A stretch of 64,000 nt of DNA from Belliella pelovolcani (GCF_900156785.1 NZ_FTOP01000002.1:124001-188000), one strand, 5' to 3'; numbered from the stretch's first letter, positions 16,449 through 24,797 are shown. The notes: generated by a model not told the origin, from the letters alone. Translations and numbers: made by a program.

Positions 16449-16984
16449 ATTGAAGACATTAGACGTAAGTTGTAAGATTGGTTTATTTATAATTCTTACG
16501 TTCATTCAATATGCCAGATTACAGTTGATCTGATTAGTAGATTATAACCTTTTAAGAACATCTAAAATTTTATCCTATGCACAACTATAAAGAATTGAAT
16601 GTGTGGAAAAGAGCTATCAAATTGGCAGTTCAAGTTTATAAGGTTTCTCGACTTTTTCCTGCAGAAGAAAGATTTGGTCTTATTTCCCAAATCAGAAGAA
16701 GTGCTGTTTCTGTTCCTTCAAATATTGCTGAAGGAGCAGGAAGAAGAACAGATGGTGAGTTTGCAAATTTCTTAGGGATCGCTCACGGATCAATTTGTGA
16801 ATTGGAAATGCAATTGTATGTAGCTTTTGAACTTGAATATGTTGAAAATGAATTATTCCATGAAGTAACTACCGAGCTAACTGAAATTCAGAAAATGCTT
16901 TACGCTTTAATCACAAAATTTGAAAAAAAGTAATGACTTGTTCGTAGGTCTATGGCTTGTCTTATGTCTTACGTCTTGAATCTA
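16446..16984. repeat. 539-base block with 24-bp imperfect inverted repeats around a four-helix-bundle gene
   Basis: The left end 16446-16469 (TAGATTGAAGACATTAGACG...) and right end 16961-16984 are inverted repeats identical at 20 of 24 positions. The block carries one gene (16577-16933) and interrupts the thiolase/acyl-CoA dehydrogenase spacing. ACGTAAG (16463-16469) can also pair with CTTACGT (16495-16501). The arrangement looks like an inserted cassette. I see no transposase, so movement would have to be driven in trans or by another mechanism. Confidence 0.55.
16577..16933 (+). CDS. Four-helix-bundle protein (23S rRNA intervening-sequence family)
   Basis: The 118-residue protein starts MHNYKELNVWKRAIKLAVQVY and has the family signature LISQIRRSAVSVPSNIAEGAGR. 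This places it in PF05635, first found inside 23S rRNA intervening sequences and related to the Avd accessory protein of diversity-generating retroelements. No rRNA, reverse transcriptase or variable repeat is nearby. The function of stand-alone members is unknown. It is flanked by imperfect inverted repeats and inserted in the fatty-acid operon, so it is probably a passenger rather than a beta-oxidation component. Confidence 0.9.
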   Translation: MHNYKELNVWKRAIKLAVQVYKVSRLFPAEERFGLISQIRRSAVSVPSNIAEGAGRRTDGEFANFLGIAHGSICELEMQLYVAFELEYVENELFHEVTTELTEIQKMLYALITKFEKK

Positions 16985-16996
16985 AAGTCTCTAATT

Positions 16997-18796
16997 ATGA
17001 ATACAATAACAAAAAAATCAATCAACGGGGGTGAGTTTCTGATCAAGGAAACTGAAGCCCAGGACATTTTCATCTTTGAAGAGTTCACTGAAGAACAAAA
17101 GATGATGGCGCAGGCTTGTCAGGATTTTATCGATACAGAGATCACTCCAAATATCGAAGAGATCGACAGCATGAAAAATCCAGATATCATTCCTGCTATC
17201 TTTAAGAAAGCAGGAGAACTGGGTTTGTTGGGAATTTCTGTTCCTGAGCAGTACGGAGGAATGGGCATGAGTTTCAATACCTCCATGCTGATAGCAGATA
17301 TCGTGGGCTCGGCTGGATCTTTTTCTACTACCTATGGTGCGCATACTGGTATCGGGACTTTGCCGATTTTGTACTATGGTACAGAAGAGCAGAAGGCGAA
17401 GTATCTACCTAAACTTGCAACAGGTGAGTGGGCAGCCTGCTATTGTTTGACTGAGCCAGATGCTGGTTCAGATGCCAATAGTGGCAAGACCAAAGCTACT
17501 TTGACAGCAGATGGAAAACATTATCTGATCAATGGTCAGAAAATGTGGATTTCGAATGCGGGATTTGCAGATATCTTCATTGTTTTTGCCAAGATAGAGG
17601 ATGACAAGAATCTGACTGCCTTTGTGGTAGAAAAAGGCTTCGGTGGGATCACCATGAATGAGGAGGAGAAAAAGATGGGTATCAAAGGATCCTCTACCCG
17701 TCAGGTATTCTTCAATGACTGTAAAGTTCCAGTTGAAAACATGCTTTCCGACAGAGGCAATGGCTTCAAGATCGCTGTGAATATATTGAATATCGGTAGG
17801 ATCAAGTTAGGAGCAGGTATTTTGAATGGAGCGAGAGAAGTTATATCTCAGGCAATCAAATACTCTACAGAAAGAAAGCAATTTGGCGTGAGCATCAATA
17901 CTTTTGGAGCGATCAAATCCAAATTGGCAGAGATGGCGACAAGAACTTATGTTTCTGAATCATTGACTTATAGAGCTGGTCAGGATATCGAAGACAGAAT
18001 CAATGCGTTGATTGCTGAGGGGATGGATGATACACAAGCCAAGCTCAAAGGAGTGGAGGAATTTGCCATAGAATGTGCGATTTCCAAGGTACATGGATCA
18101 GAAGTTCTGGATTATGTAGTAGATCAAGGCGTACAGGTCTATGGAGGTATGGGCTACTCAGCGGATGCTCCTATGGAGCGTGCCTACAGAGATGCGAGGA
18201 TCGTGAGGATCTATGAAGGAACCAATGAAATCAACCGCATGCTGATGGTCGGTATGGTCCTCAAGAGAGCCATGAAGGGAGAGATCAACCTCTTCGAGCC
18301 AGCTATGGCGGTGTCTAAGGAGCTGACATCCGTACCAAGTTTTGACACCATCGACACTTCGGAGCTATTTGCTGCTGAAAAGGAGGTGATCAAGAAATTG
18401 AAAAAGGTCTTCTTGATGGTAGGTGGTAAGGCAGCGATGGCATTGCAAGACAAGATCGAATCAGAACAAGAGATCATGATGAACTTGGCCGATGTAATGA
18501 TCGAAATCTATGCAGCCGAGTCAACTATCCTGAGAACAGAGAAGCTTGTGAGTATCCAAGGAGAAGCAGCCTGTGCACATCAGATAGCGATGACGCAAGT
18601 GTACCTTGCTTCGGCAGTAGATAGAATCAATGCTGCGGCCAAGGAAGCGATCGGTTCATTCACCAAAGGAGATGAGCAGAAAGTTATGCTGATGGGCTTG
18701 AAGCGCTTCACCAAGATGGATCTCGTAGATACCAAGACCCTGAGAAGACAGATAGCAGATTATATGATAGAGAAGGGTAAGTATCCTTTTTCTTAA
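16997..18796 (+). CDS. Acyl-CoA dehydrogenase, long form
   Basis: This flavoenzyme introduces the 2,3 double bond in acyl-CoA, the first step of beta-oxidation. The 600-residue protein has CYCLTEPDAGSDANSGKT, WISNAGFADIFIVFAK and VYGGMGYSADAPMERAYRDARIVRIYEGTNEINRML. About 190 extra C-terminal residues resemble the long (VLCAD-like) class. I start at the ATG at 16997; an upstream in-frame ATG reads through the right inverted repeat and adds a sequence unlike the family. Electrons would pass to ETF, which is not encoded here. Confidence 0.94.
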   Translation: MNTITKKSINGGEFLIKETEAQDIFIFEEFTEEQKMMAQACQDFIDTEITPNIEEIDSMKNPDIIPAIFKKAGELGLLGISVPEQYGGMGMSFNTSMLIADIVGSAGSFSTTYGAHTGIGTLPILYYGTEEQKAKYLPKLATGEWAACYCLTEPDAGSDANSGKTKATLTADGKHYLINGQKMWISNAGFADIFIVFAKIEDDKNLTAFVVEKGFGGITMNEEEKKMGIKGSSTRQVFFNDCKVPVENMLSDRGNGFKIAVNILNIGRIKLGAGILNGAREVISQAIKYSTERKQFGVSINTFGAIKSKLAEMATRTYVSESLTYRAGQDIEDRINALIAEGMDDTQAKLKGVEEFAIECAISKVHGSEVLDYVVDQGVQVYGGMGYSADAPMERAYRDARIVRIYEGTNEINRMLMVGMVLKRAMKGEINLFEPAMAVSKELTSVPSFDTIDTSELFAAEKEVIKKLKKVFLMVGGKAAMALQDKIESEQEIMMNLADVMIEIYAAESTILRTEKLVSIQGEAACAHQIAMTQVYLASAVDRINAAAKEAIGSFTKGDEQKVMLMGLKRFTKMDLVDTKTLRRQIADYMIEKGKYPFS

Positions 18797-18808
18797 GTAA
18801 GTGGTTTT

Positions 18809-18833
18809 GCCACAAAGGCACGAAGGCACAAGG
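18809..18833. repeat. Short tandem repeat CACRAAGG
   Basis: Three near-identical 8-mers stand in tandem: CACAAAGG (18811), CACGAAGG (18819) and CACAAGG (18827). From memory, repeats of this type often sit beside small mobile passenger genes in Bacteroidota. None follows here, so this may be a scar. Confidence 0.45.
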
Positions 18834-18849
18834 AATAAGTTGGCTATAG

Positions 18850-18881
18850 AAAAGCCCCTGAGCAATTGGGGGCTTTTTTTT
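18850..18881 (+). terminator. Rho-independent terminator of the fatty-acid operon
   Basis: The stem AAAAGCCCC/GGGGCTTTT (18850-18858 and 18869-18877) is followed by a T-run. It lies 53 bases beyond the acyl-CoA dehydrogenase stop and ends the operon. Confidence 0.85.
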
Positions 18882-18965
18882 GGCAATGTCACTAGGGATG
18901 TATGACCTTTGGGGTTTCCAAGAACCCCGAAGGTCTTTACCCATTGGACAATTGTTCATTTATCA

Positions 18966-18995
18966 AAAAAGCCTCGGGTCAACCTGAGGCTTTTT
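18966..18995. terminator. Strong hairpin terminator before the recombinase remnant
   Basis: AAAAAGCCTC pairs with GAGGCTTTTT around a short loop, followed by TATTT. Because it works on both strands and lies directly in front of the recombinase reading frame, the remnant has no evident promoter of its own. It may once have belonged to a different gene to its left. Confidence 0.75.
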
Positions 18996-19617
18996 ATTTC
19001 GAGAAAGTGAAAGGTGGAGAGCGAAAGTATTATCATATAGATAGGCCGATCCGGGAAAAGATACTTCCTGAGGTGTTGAGTGAGGAAGAGGTTTCACAGA
19101 TTTTAAAGAGCACGACAAACTTAAAGCACAAAGCTATCTTGATGACTATTTATTCGGCTGGATTGAGAATTAGCGAACTGATAAACCTAAAAATCAAAGA
19201 TATTGATTCGGAAAGAATTCAAATTAGAGTTGAGAGTGCAAAAAGCAATAAGGATAGATATACTTTGCTTTCACCAAAAACACTTGAAGTTCTAAGAGCC
19301 TATGTAAAAAAAGAAAGACCATATCATTTTTTATTTGAGGGTTTTGGAAGTACAAAAGAAACACCAATAGTTTATGGGAAGAGGAGTGTACAGAATATTC
19401 TAAAATCTGCAGTAGAAAAAGTTGGGATTAAGAAAAAAGTGACTGTTCATACTTAAGGCATTCCTTTGCAACCCATTTATTGGAACAAGGAACGGATCTC
19501 AGGTATATTCAAAGTTTATTAGGTCATGAAAGTCCCAAGACCACACAGATTTATACTCATGTCACTACTAAAGGATTTGCACAAATAAAAAGCCCATTGG
19601 ACAAATTGGAAATATAA
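18996..19617 (+). pseudogene. Tyrosine recombinase (XerC/D-like) remnant, N-truncated and frameshifted
   Basis: Two reading frames together encode the catalytic domain of a tyrosine recombinase. The first runs IREKILPEVLSEEEVSQIL...MTIYSAGLRISELINLKIKDID (first catalytic Arg) to VTVHT, stopping at 19456. Adding one T near 19453 restores [37 protein letters not shown] (HxxR, second His, nucleophilic Tyr), ending at 19617. The N-terminal core-binding domain is absent and a terminator precedes the frame. It is presumably the decayed integrase of the accessory island. Confidence 0.9.
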
Positions 19618-19650
19618 AAGGTTAGTTTTACCTTTAGATAATTCGGGTAT

Positions 19651-19710
19651 AAGCGCCGTTATGGCGTCTACCACGCCGATTTGGAATGCTTCACGCCATA
19701 GTGGCGTGAA
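19651..19710. repeat. Palindromic spacer between recombinase remnant and toxin-antitoxin pair
   Basis: TTCACGCCA/TGGCGTGAA (19690-19710) is a perfect 9-bp inverted repeat with a 3-base loop. A smaller CGCC..GGCG hairpin is at 19654-19666. There is no T-run, so a terminator is unlikely. It could be a repeat element or a recombination-site remnant. Confidence 0.45.
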
Positions 19711-19783
19711 GAAATTCGTTGTGGTGCAGGATAAAATGACCACCGATTTAAAAAATTCGTATTTTTAAGAAAGACTAAAAAAA

Positions 19784-19999
19784 ATGGAAACTATTAGAGT
19801 TGATATATTGAATCCTAAGGCCAAAGCCCTTTTGAAAGATTTGGCAAATTTGGATTTGATAAGGATTAAGAAAGACAAATCTGAGAATGCTTTTTCTGAA
19901 GTATTGAAGAAATTCAGGAGTAAGTCAGATGAAGCCCCAAGTTTAGAAGAAATTACTAAAGAGGTTGAAGCAGTTCGCAAAGCCCGGTATGAAAAATAG
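19784..19999 (+). CDS. Putative antitoxin of a PIN-type toxin-antitoxin pair
   Basis: The 71-residue charged protein (METIRVDILNPKAKALLKDLANLDLIRIKK) ends in a helical, basic and acidic C-terminus. Size and position match antitoxins encoded ahead of PIN toxins in Bacteroidota. It overlaps the toxin gene by 11 bases. No classical AbrB or RHH motif is certain, so the assignment rests mainly on the pairing. Antitoxins of this kind bind their toxin and usually repress their own promoter. Confidence 0.75.
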   Translation: METIRVDILNPKAKALLKDLANLDLIRIKKDKSENAFSEVLKKFRSKSDEAPSLEEITKEVEAVRKARYEK

Positions 20000-20396
20000 A
20001 AGGGTAATTCTAGATACTAATCTGTGGATAAGTTTTTTGATCTCCAAAAGACAAAAGGAATTGGATGTCCTTCTTGAATCTGGGGCAGTAACACTGATTT
20101 TTTCGCAAGAATTGCTTGAAGAGTTCTTAGAGGTCTCAGAAAGGGCCAAATTCAAAAGATTTTTTAAAAAATCAGATATCAAAACACTTCTGACCCAAAT
20201 TGAAACTTTTGGAGAATTAATAAGGGTGGAATCAAAAATCAATGAATGCAGGGATCCAAAAGATAATTTCTTATTGAGTCTTTCGGTGGATGGTAAAGCA
20301 GATTTTTTAGTAACAGGAGATTCTGACTTATTAGTATTAGGGAAGATAGAGAAGACAAAAATAGTTTCTTGGGCTGAATTCATTTCTAAAGAATAA
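19989..20396 (+). CDS. PIN-domain ribonuclease toxin
   Basis: The 135-residue protein is a PIN domain: RRVILDTNLWISFLISKRQKEL with the first acidic residue, a central Glu region, and ECRDPKDNFLLSLSVDGKADFLVTGDSDLLVLG with the C-terminal acidic cluster. This is the pattern of the putative toxin, PIN family. I choose the ATG at 19989, overlapping the antitoxin end by 11 bases; a longer TTG start would run backward into the antitoxin. It would cleave RNA when free of antitoxin. It lies in the accessory island next to the recombinase remnant. Confidence 0.85.
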   Translation: MKNRRVILDTNLWISFLISKRQKELDVLLESGAVTLIFSQELLEEFLEVSERAKFKRFFKKSDIKTLLTQIETFGELIRVESKINECRDPKDNFLLSLSVDGKADFLVTGDSDLLVLGKIEKTKIVSWAEFISKE

Positions 20397-20584
20397 ATAA
20401 TCACAGCCTGTCCCGCTTAAACGGGAACATCACAACATCACCTTGGAAGACAGCGAGCGGTTCAGAGTAAATAGAAAGTTTCCTATCTTTAAGAAGTTAG
20501 GAGTAGGCTGGAAGAGAACGGCTCCGAATGCCCGCCGTCTCCAATCTGAATCCCGTTATAGCACATTTGAGAAAACCCGACAGG

Positions 20585-21046
20585 ATGTTAAATAGAATTA
20601 AGTACACATCAAAAATACTTGCAACAAATTGGGTTCATTTTGTGGGTTTTTATGTGACCACATATTTAAGTCTGATATTTTTCAAACTAATTGGACTTGA
20701 AGGTTCTGAAAATGAAGATTGGACGGTAGTTCTGTTTTTAAGTCTATTAACAATTCCACTTTTGTTTTTCGTATATGGATTAAAGATTATTGGTGGCTTT
20801 CTTGCTGCCATTATTATTCTTGACATAGTAGGCTTTAACTTAAAAACTGACAGAATTAGACTGATTTTATTCCTCGAATGGCTATTAATAATACCACCTT
20901 TTATCAATTGGGCATTTGAGTATGAATATTGGCTTTGGATAACTTTAAGCATTTCATTCTTTATAACACAGTTATTCAGAGAAAAGAAAATTACCAAAAT
21001 AATTAACCGCAATCTTGCCACAAGTGCACACGCAAATGAAAAATAA
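20585..21046 (+). CDS. Hypothetical multi-pass membrane protein
   Basis: The 153-residue protein has about four hydrophobic segments (around WVHFVGFYVTTYLSLIFF, VVLFLSLLTIPLLFFVYG, FLAAIIILDIVGF and the paired segments near LFLEWLLIIPPFINW). I do not recognise the family. I use the ATG at 20585, because the upstream in-frame part reads through a spacer that looks non-coding. The next, truncated gene starts inside its last codons. It is an orphan typical of an accessory region. Confidence 0.6.
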   Translation: MLNRIKYTSKILATNWVHFVGFYVTTYLSLIFFKLIGLEGSENEDWTVVLFLSLLTIPLLFFVYGLKIIGGFLAAIIILDIVGFNLKTDRIRLILFLEWLLIIPPFINWAFEYEYWLWITLSISFFITQLFREKKITKIINRNLATSAHANEK

Positions 21047-21105
21047 GCTAAAAATAGCGACAGGACTTCTTTCAATTGGACTTTTAGCGACTTTAATTCC
21101 CAATC
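21036..21105 (+). pseudogene. Truncated gene start with signal peptide
   Basis: The reading frame MKNKLKIATGLLSIGLLATLIPN overlaps the stop of the membrane-protein gene by 11 bases and looks like the start of an exported protein. It is lost exactly where the SRPBCC gene begins (ATG at 21106); the frame only runs on into that gene and stops at 21149. The likely cause is a deletion or recombination junction at the right end of the accessory island. Confidence 0.55.
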
Positions 21106-21555
21106 ATGAAAAAATCAGATTCCCCCATCCTAGTCCGAGAAACTTTTGATCTGTCAATTGAGCTGCTTTGGTCATACCTGACCGAGCGTGAATTGATGGT
21201 TCAGTGGTATTTCGAAAACATACCAGAATTTCAGGCAGTGCTTGGATTTGAGACTGAGTTTGTGGTTGAAAACGAAGAGAGGGTTTTTCCACATTGTTGG
21301 AAGGTCATAGCAGTAACACCACTTAGGAAAATCTCCTATAACTGGAAATACAAAGGTTATGCAGGTGACTCCAATGTAACTTTTGAATTGAGAGATTTGG
21401 GAGGCAAGACCGAGTTGAGCTTGACACATGAAGTGCTAGAAGACTTTAATGATGAGATTCCTGAGTTTAGCATAGCAAGTTGCCAGGCAGGCTGGACGTA
21501 TTTTATCAAAGAAAGCTTAAAGAGGCTGGTAGATCAAAAAGCTGGTAAGGAGTAG
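21106..21555 (+). CDS. SRPBCC (AHSA1-like) domain protein
   Basis: The 149-residue single-domain protein matches the START/Bet v1-like AHSA1 family: LVRETFDLSIELLWSYLTERELMVQWYF at the N-terminus and PLRKISYNWKYKGYAGDSNVTFELRDLGGKTELSLTHE in the middle. These proteins have a hydrophobic ligand cavity; no ligand can be named. There is no signal peptide. It is convergent with the amidohydrolase and sits just right of the accessory-island junction, so it may be the first ancestral chromosomal gene on that side. Confidence 0.88.
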   Translation: MKKSDSPILVRETFDLSIELLWSYLTERELMVQWYFENIPEFQAVLGFETEFVVENEERVFPHCWKVIAVTPLRKISYNWKYKGYAGDSNVTFELRDLGGKTELSLTHEVLEDFNDEIPEFSIASCQAGWTYFIKESLKRLVDQKAGKE

Positions 21556-21585
21556 GTTTTTTAACTATCAATTAATCAAACATAT

Positions 21586-21616
21586 AAAAAAAGGGATCCT
21601 GTTAAGAACCCCTTTA
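21586..21616 (-). terminator. Terminator of the amidohydrolase gene
   Basis: Read on the minus strand, AAAGGGGTTC...GGATCCCTTT forms a 10-bp stem using two G-U pairs and is followed by a T-run. It lies 23 bases beyond the amidohydrolase stop. Confidence 0.65.
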
Positions 21617-21638
21617 AAATGAACTTTGTATGATGTGA

Positions 21639-23342
21639 TTACTCTGCTTTGAAGACGATTTTCCCACCCACTACGGTCATCATGACTTTGGTGTTGAGAA
21701 TTTCGTTTTCTGGTATCTCCATGATATTTTGGTCAAAAACGGTGAAATCAGCTGCTTTACCTACTTTGATAGAACCCTTGAAGTCTTCTTCAAATTCTGC
21801 ATAAGCACCTGCCAAGGTATAGGATTTCAAAGCCTGATCTCTGGTTAGTTTTTGATCTGGTTCGTAGCCTCCTTCAGGTGTCATTTTCAGTGTTTTTCTG
21901 GAAACAGAAGCGTAAAAAGATGGTAGCGCATCCACTGGTTCTACGGGAGCATCAGTTCCATTGGAGATCACGGCACCTGAGCCAAGTAGCTTTTGCCACA
22001 CATATGCTCCGTCTTTGATTCGCTTGGCACCCAGTCTTCCTATCGCCCAAGGTCTATCCGAACTCAAGTGAATCGCCTGAATCGCCGCAATCACACCCAG
22101 TTCCCCAAATCTGCTGATATCGTCTGGATGAAGGTGCTGTGCATGTTCTACACGGAATCTGTGATCAGTCACTTCAGGGTATTTGGCAAAAGCTGCCTCA
22201 TACCTATCCAATACTTCTCTGTTGGTTCTGTCTCCGATTGCGTGGGAATTTACTTGAAAACCGAGTTGGAGGCCTTTTTCAGCGACTGTACTTACCCTCT
22301 CGATTGGCATGGTTTCATGTCCTCTACTTCCAGGCTTATCCGAATAGTCTTCTAGCAGCCATGCACCCCAGGGACCAAGAGCCCCATCCATATTGAGTTT
22401 GATAGAACGTACTGTGACCATGTGATCTGGGTCAATCTTTGGTCCTTTGACATACCATGCTTCAAGTAGCTCAGGAATACGGCTGGAGAGCATCACATAC
22501 ATTCTAGCGGTCAGCCTCCCTTCTTGCTGGAATTTCTCCAGCAGATCGATCAAGTCCTGATTGCCACCTGCATCATGGAAAGAGGTGATTCCCTTCGCAG
22601 CCAATTCTTCCAAAGCCAGTTCCAAAGCTTTCTCAGCTCTTTCTGGTGTGTCTTTTGGGATCAGCTTGCTAACCAATCCTGAGGCAGTTTCTACAAGTAC
22701 TCCAGTTGGGTTGCCTACTTCATCTAGGATGACTTCTCCTCCTTCTACTTCTCGGATAGGCTTTTCACTTCCCAATGTGGTAATTCCAGCTAGTTCCATG
22801 GCTTTATGATTGACAAATGAAGCATGTCCGGAAGCGTGAGCTAGGTAGACGGGATTATCAGGCGTGATGGCGCTGAGCTGATCATGAGTCTGAAATCCAC
22901 TGACCGTCTTATCAGGCATCTCAATCCATTTGTCTTGATGCCAGCCTCTACCTGTGATCCATTCTCCTGGCTCAGCTTTGGCAACGGCTTCAGCGACTTT
23001 CTCTACCAATTCGTCATAAGACTTGACATACATTAGATCTATGTCAAGCTTATTGTAACCAATGCCCATCAAATGAGCATGCGACTCAATCAGTCCAGGG
23101 GTCATCGTCATGCCATGCAGGTCTATGGTCTCGGTGTCTTTTCCGATGTATGCCTCTATTTCTGCTTGCGTGCCTACAGCCAAGATCATTCCATCTTTGA
23201 TGGCCACTGCTTCGGCAGTTGGTTGCTCGTCTTCTACTGTATAGATGATGCCGTTGATAAATACCTTGTCAGCTGAATCTTTCTGATTTCCACAGGAAAA
23301 AAGCAGCATCAAGGAGCAAATAATGAGTAAAGGATTTTTCAT
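21639..23342 (-). CDS. Amidohydrolase (YtcJ-like), lipoprotein signal
   Basis: The 567-residue metal-dependent hydrolase of the amidohydrolase_3 family shows VFINGIIYTVEDEQPTAEAVAIKDG at the start, TPGLIESHAHLMGIG with the HxH metal ligands, TSFHDAGG, FQVNSHAIGDRTN, FRVEHAQH, and SNGTDAPVEPVD with the catalytic Asp. The N-terminus MKNPLLIICSLMLLFSCGN is a lipoprotein signal (C17), so the enzyme is probably anchored outside the cytoplasm. The physiological substrate is unknown. It is divergent from the lycopene cyclase. Confidence 0.92.
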   Translation of the reverse strand: MKNPLLIICSLMLLFSCGNQKDSADKVFINGIIYTVEDEQPTAEAVAIKDGMILAVGTQAEIEAYIGKDTETIDLHGMTMTPGLIESHAHLMGIGYNKLDIDLMYVKSYDELVEKVAEAVAKAEPGEWITGRGWHQDKWIEMPDKTVSGFQTHDQLSAITPDNPVYLAHASGHASFVNHKAMELAGITTLGSEKPIREVEGGEVILDEVGNPTGVLVETASGLVSKLIPKDTPERAEKALELALEELAAKGITSFHDAGGNQDLIDLLEKFQQEGRLTARMYVMLSSRIPELLEAWYVKGPKIDPDHMVTVRSIKLNMDGALGPWGAWLLEDYSDKPGSRGHETMPIERVSTVAEKGLQLGFQVNSHAIGDRTNREVLDRYEAAFAKYPEVTDHRFRVEHAQHLHPDDISRFGELGVIAAIQAIHLSSDRPWAIGRLGAKRIKDGAYVWQKLLGSGAVISNGTDAPVEPVDALPSFYASVSRKTLKMTPEGGYEPDQKLTRDQALKSYTLAGAYAEFEEDFKGSIKVGKAADFTVFDQNIMEIPENEILNTKVMMTVVGGKIVFKAE

Positions 23343-23468
23343 AATTTATAGTGTTCTACCTCAAATCTAGGAATTTTTTGAGCGCTGTTCCAAACCATTG
23401 CTGTAAAGGATGTTTAAACATTTTGTAATCCTCGGGATTAATATGCATGTTTGGTAAATACCGCTGAA

Positions 23469-24629
23469 ATGAAATTGATGGAAAAAAAATACGACTATAT
23501 TCTGGCTGGATCAGGAATGGCAGGGCTTAGCTTACTCTATGCCATTCTGAAACATGATATGCTTCAGCAAAAGCAAATCTTGGTCGTAGACAGTGCCGAC
23601 AAAACTGAAAATGACCGGACTTGGTGCTTTTGGGAAAAGCAACCTAGTCGATTTGAACATTTGGTGGCTAAGGAATGGAAGACCTTACAATTTTTCTCAC
23701 CGACAGTATCTAAGACTTTCAAGATGAAAGAATACAGCTATAAGATGATACAGTCGGGAGATTTTTACAGTCATGTTCAGGATTTTGCTCGCCAATTTCC
23801 CAACGTTACATTTTTGAAAGCCAGTATTCAGGACATTGAAGATACTGGGCAAGAGGTTTTTGTACAGACAAATCAGGGTAGGTTTAGCAGCGAGTATATT
23901 TTCAACTCTACTGGCCTATGTTATCCAAAGATGAGTGAAGAAAACACACTGCTGCAACATTTTATGGGTTGGTTTATCAAGACAGAAGAACCAGTTTTTA
24001 ACAGTGAGGTAGGGACATTGATGGATTTTACCCTTTCTCAGCACCATGGGACGACCTTTATGTATGTATTGCCTACTTCATCTACGAAAGCCTTGGTGGA
24101 ATATACCTTGTTCTCAGAGCGGGTACTCGATAAGCATGAATACGAGAAAGAGCTGGAGAGTTATATCGAAAACAAACTTGGATTGCAAGATTATAAGATT
24201 GAGCATAGGGAGTTTGGTGTGATTCCCATGACCATGGCCAAGTTTCCAAGGACCTTGGGTTCACAGGAGCGCATCATCCATATCGGAACAGCTGGTGGAC
24301 ATACCAAGGCTAGTTCAGGGTATACCTTTCAGTTTGTCCAAGCCCAAGTCAGCAGGATAGTAGCTTTGCTAGCTGCGGATAAATCCCCTTTGGTGCAGCT
24401 TTCCCTCAGGGAAAAAATGTTTCAATGGTATGACATGGTCTTATTGGATGTGCTGCTACAGAAGAAAGTGGAGGGGGAGTTTTTGTTCAGTAGTCTCTTC
24501 AAAGCCAATGACCCAGAGCGGATATTAGCTTTTTTGGCCAATGAAAGTGGATTTTGGGAAGAGTTCAAAATCAGAGATAGTGTACCTTTCTGGCCATTTT
24601 TTACTTCGGGGATGAAGCAGTTGTTTTGA
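23469..24629 (+). CDS. crtY: Lycopene cyclase family protein
   Basis: This FAD-type enzyme cyclises lycopene ends to beta-ionone rings in carotenoid synthesis. The 386-residue protein begins YDYILAGSGMAGLSLLYAIL and has the CrtY blocks DRTWCFWEK, FNSTG, MGWFIKTEEPVF, TFMYVLPTSSTKALVEYTLFS, EFGVIPMT and GTAGGHTKASSGYTFQ. Start is ATG 23469; ATG 23478 is also possible. No other carotenoid genes are nearby, so the pathway is split across the chromosome. Transcription is divergent from the amidohydrolase, with a 126-base shared promoter region. Confidence 0.9.
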   Translation: MKLMEKKYDYILAGSGMAGLSLLYAILKHDMLQQKQILVVDSADKTENDRTWCFWEKQPSRFEHLVAKEWKTLQFFSPTVSKTFKMKEYSYKMIQSGDFYSHVQDFARQFPNVTFLKASIQDIEDTGQEVFVQTNQGRFSSEYIFNSTGLCYPKMSEENTLLQHFMGWFIKTEEPVFNSEVGTLMDFTLSQHHGTTFMYVLPTSSTKALVEYTLFSERVLDKHEYEKELESYIENKLGLQDYKIEHREFGVIPMTMAKFPRTLGSQERIIHIGTAGGHTKASSGYTFQFVQAQVSRIVALLAADKSPLVQLSLREKMFQWYDMVLLDVLLQKKVEGEFLFSSLFKANDPERILAFLANESGFWEEFKIRDSVPFWPFFTSGMKQLF

Positions 24630-24797
24630 TGTAATTAGAGTTATTTGGTCTTGATTTTTAAAATCAAAATAGCATTGACAATCAAAAGGATAGCTTTAAT
24701 TTTCAATTTTCGAGATTAATTTTCTTTTTATTCATGGTAATCCTTCCATTATTTTTCTAACTTATTGACAACTAACAACCGCTAAATTTTCTAACCT

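Noticed and set aside
16577-16933. Hint of a 23S rRNA gene with an intervening sequence, because of the four-helix-bundle protein
   Set aside because: No rRNA sequence surrounds it; the neighbours are protein genes.
16577-16933. Diversity-generating retroelement
   Set aside because: No reverse transcriptase and no template/variable repeat pair was seen in the window.
19660-19767. 35-codon ORF between the recombinase remnant and the antitoxin
   Set aside because: It runs through a palindrome, has no recognisable features, and is too short to support.
20397-20584. Integron attC site
   Set aside because: The GTTATAG core does not fit the attC RYYYAAC/GTTRRRY rule and no integron integrase is present; kept only as a weak observation.
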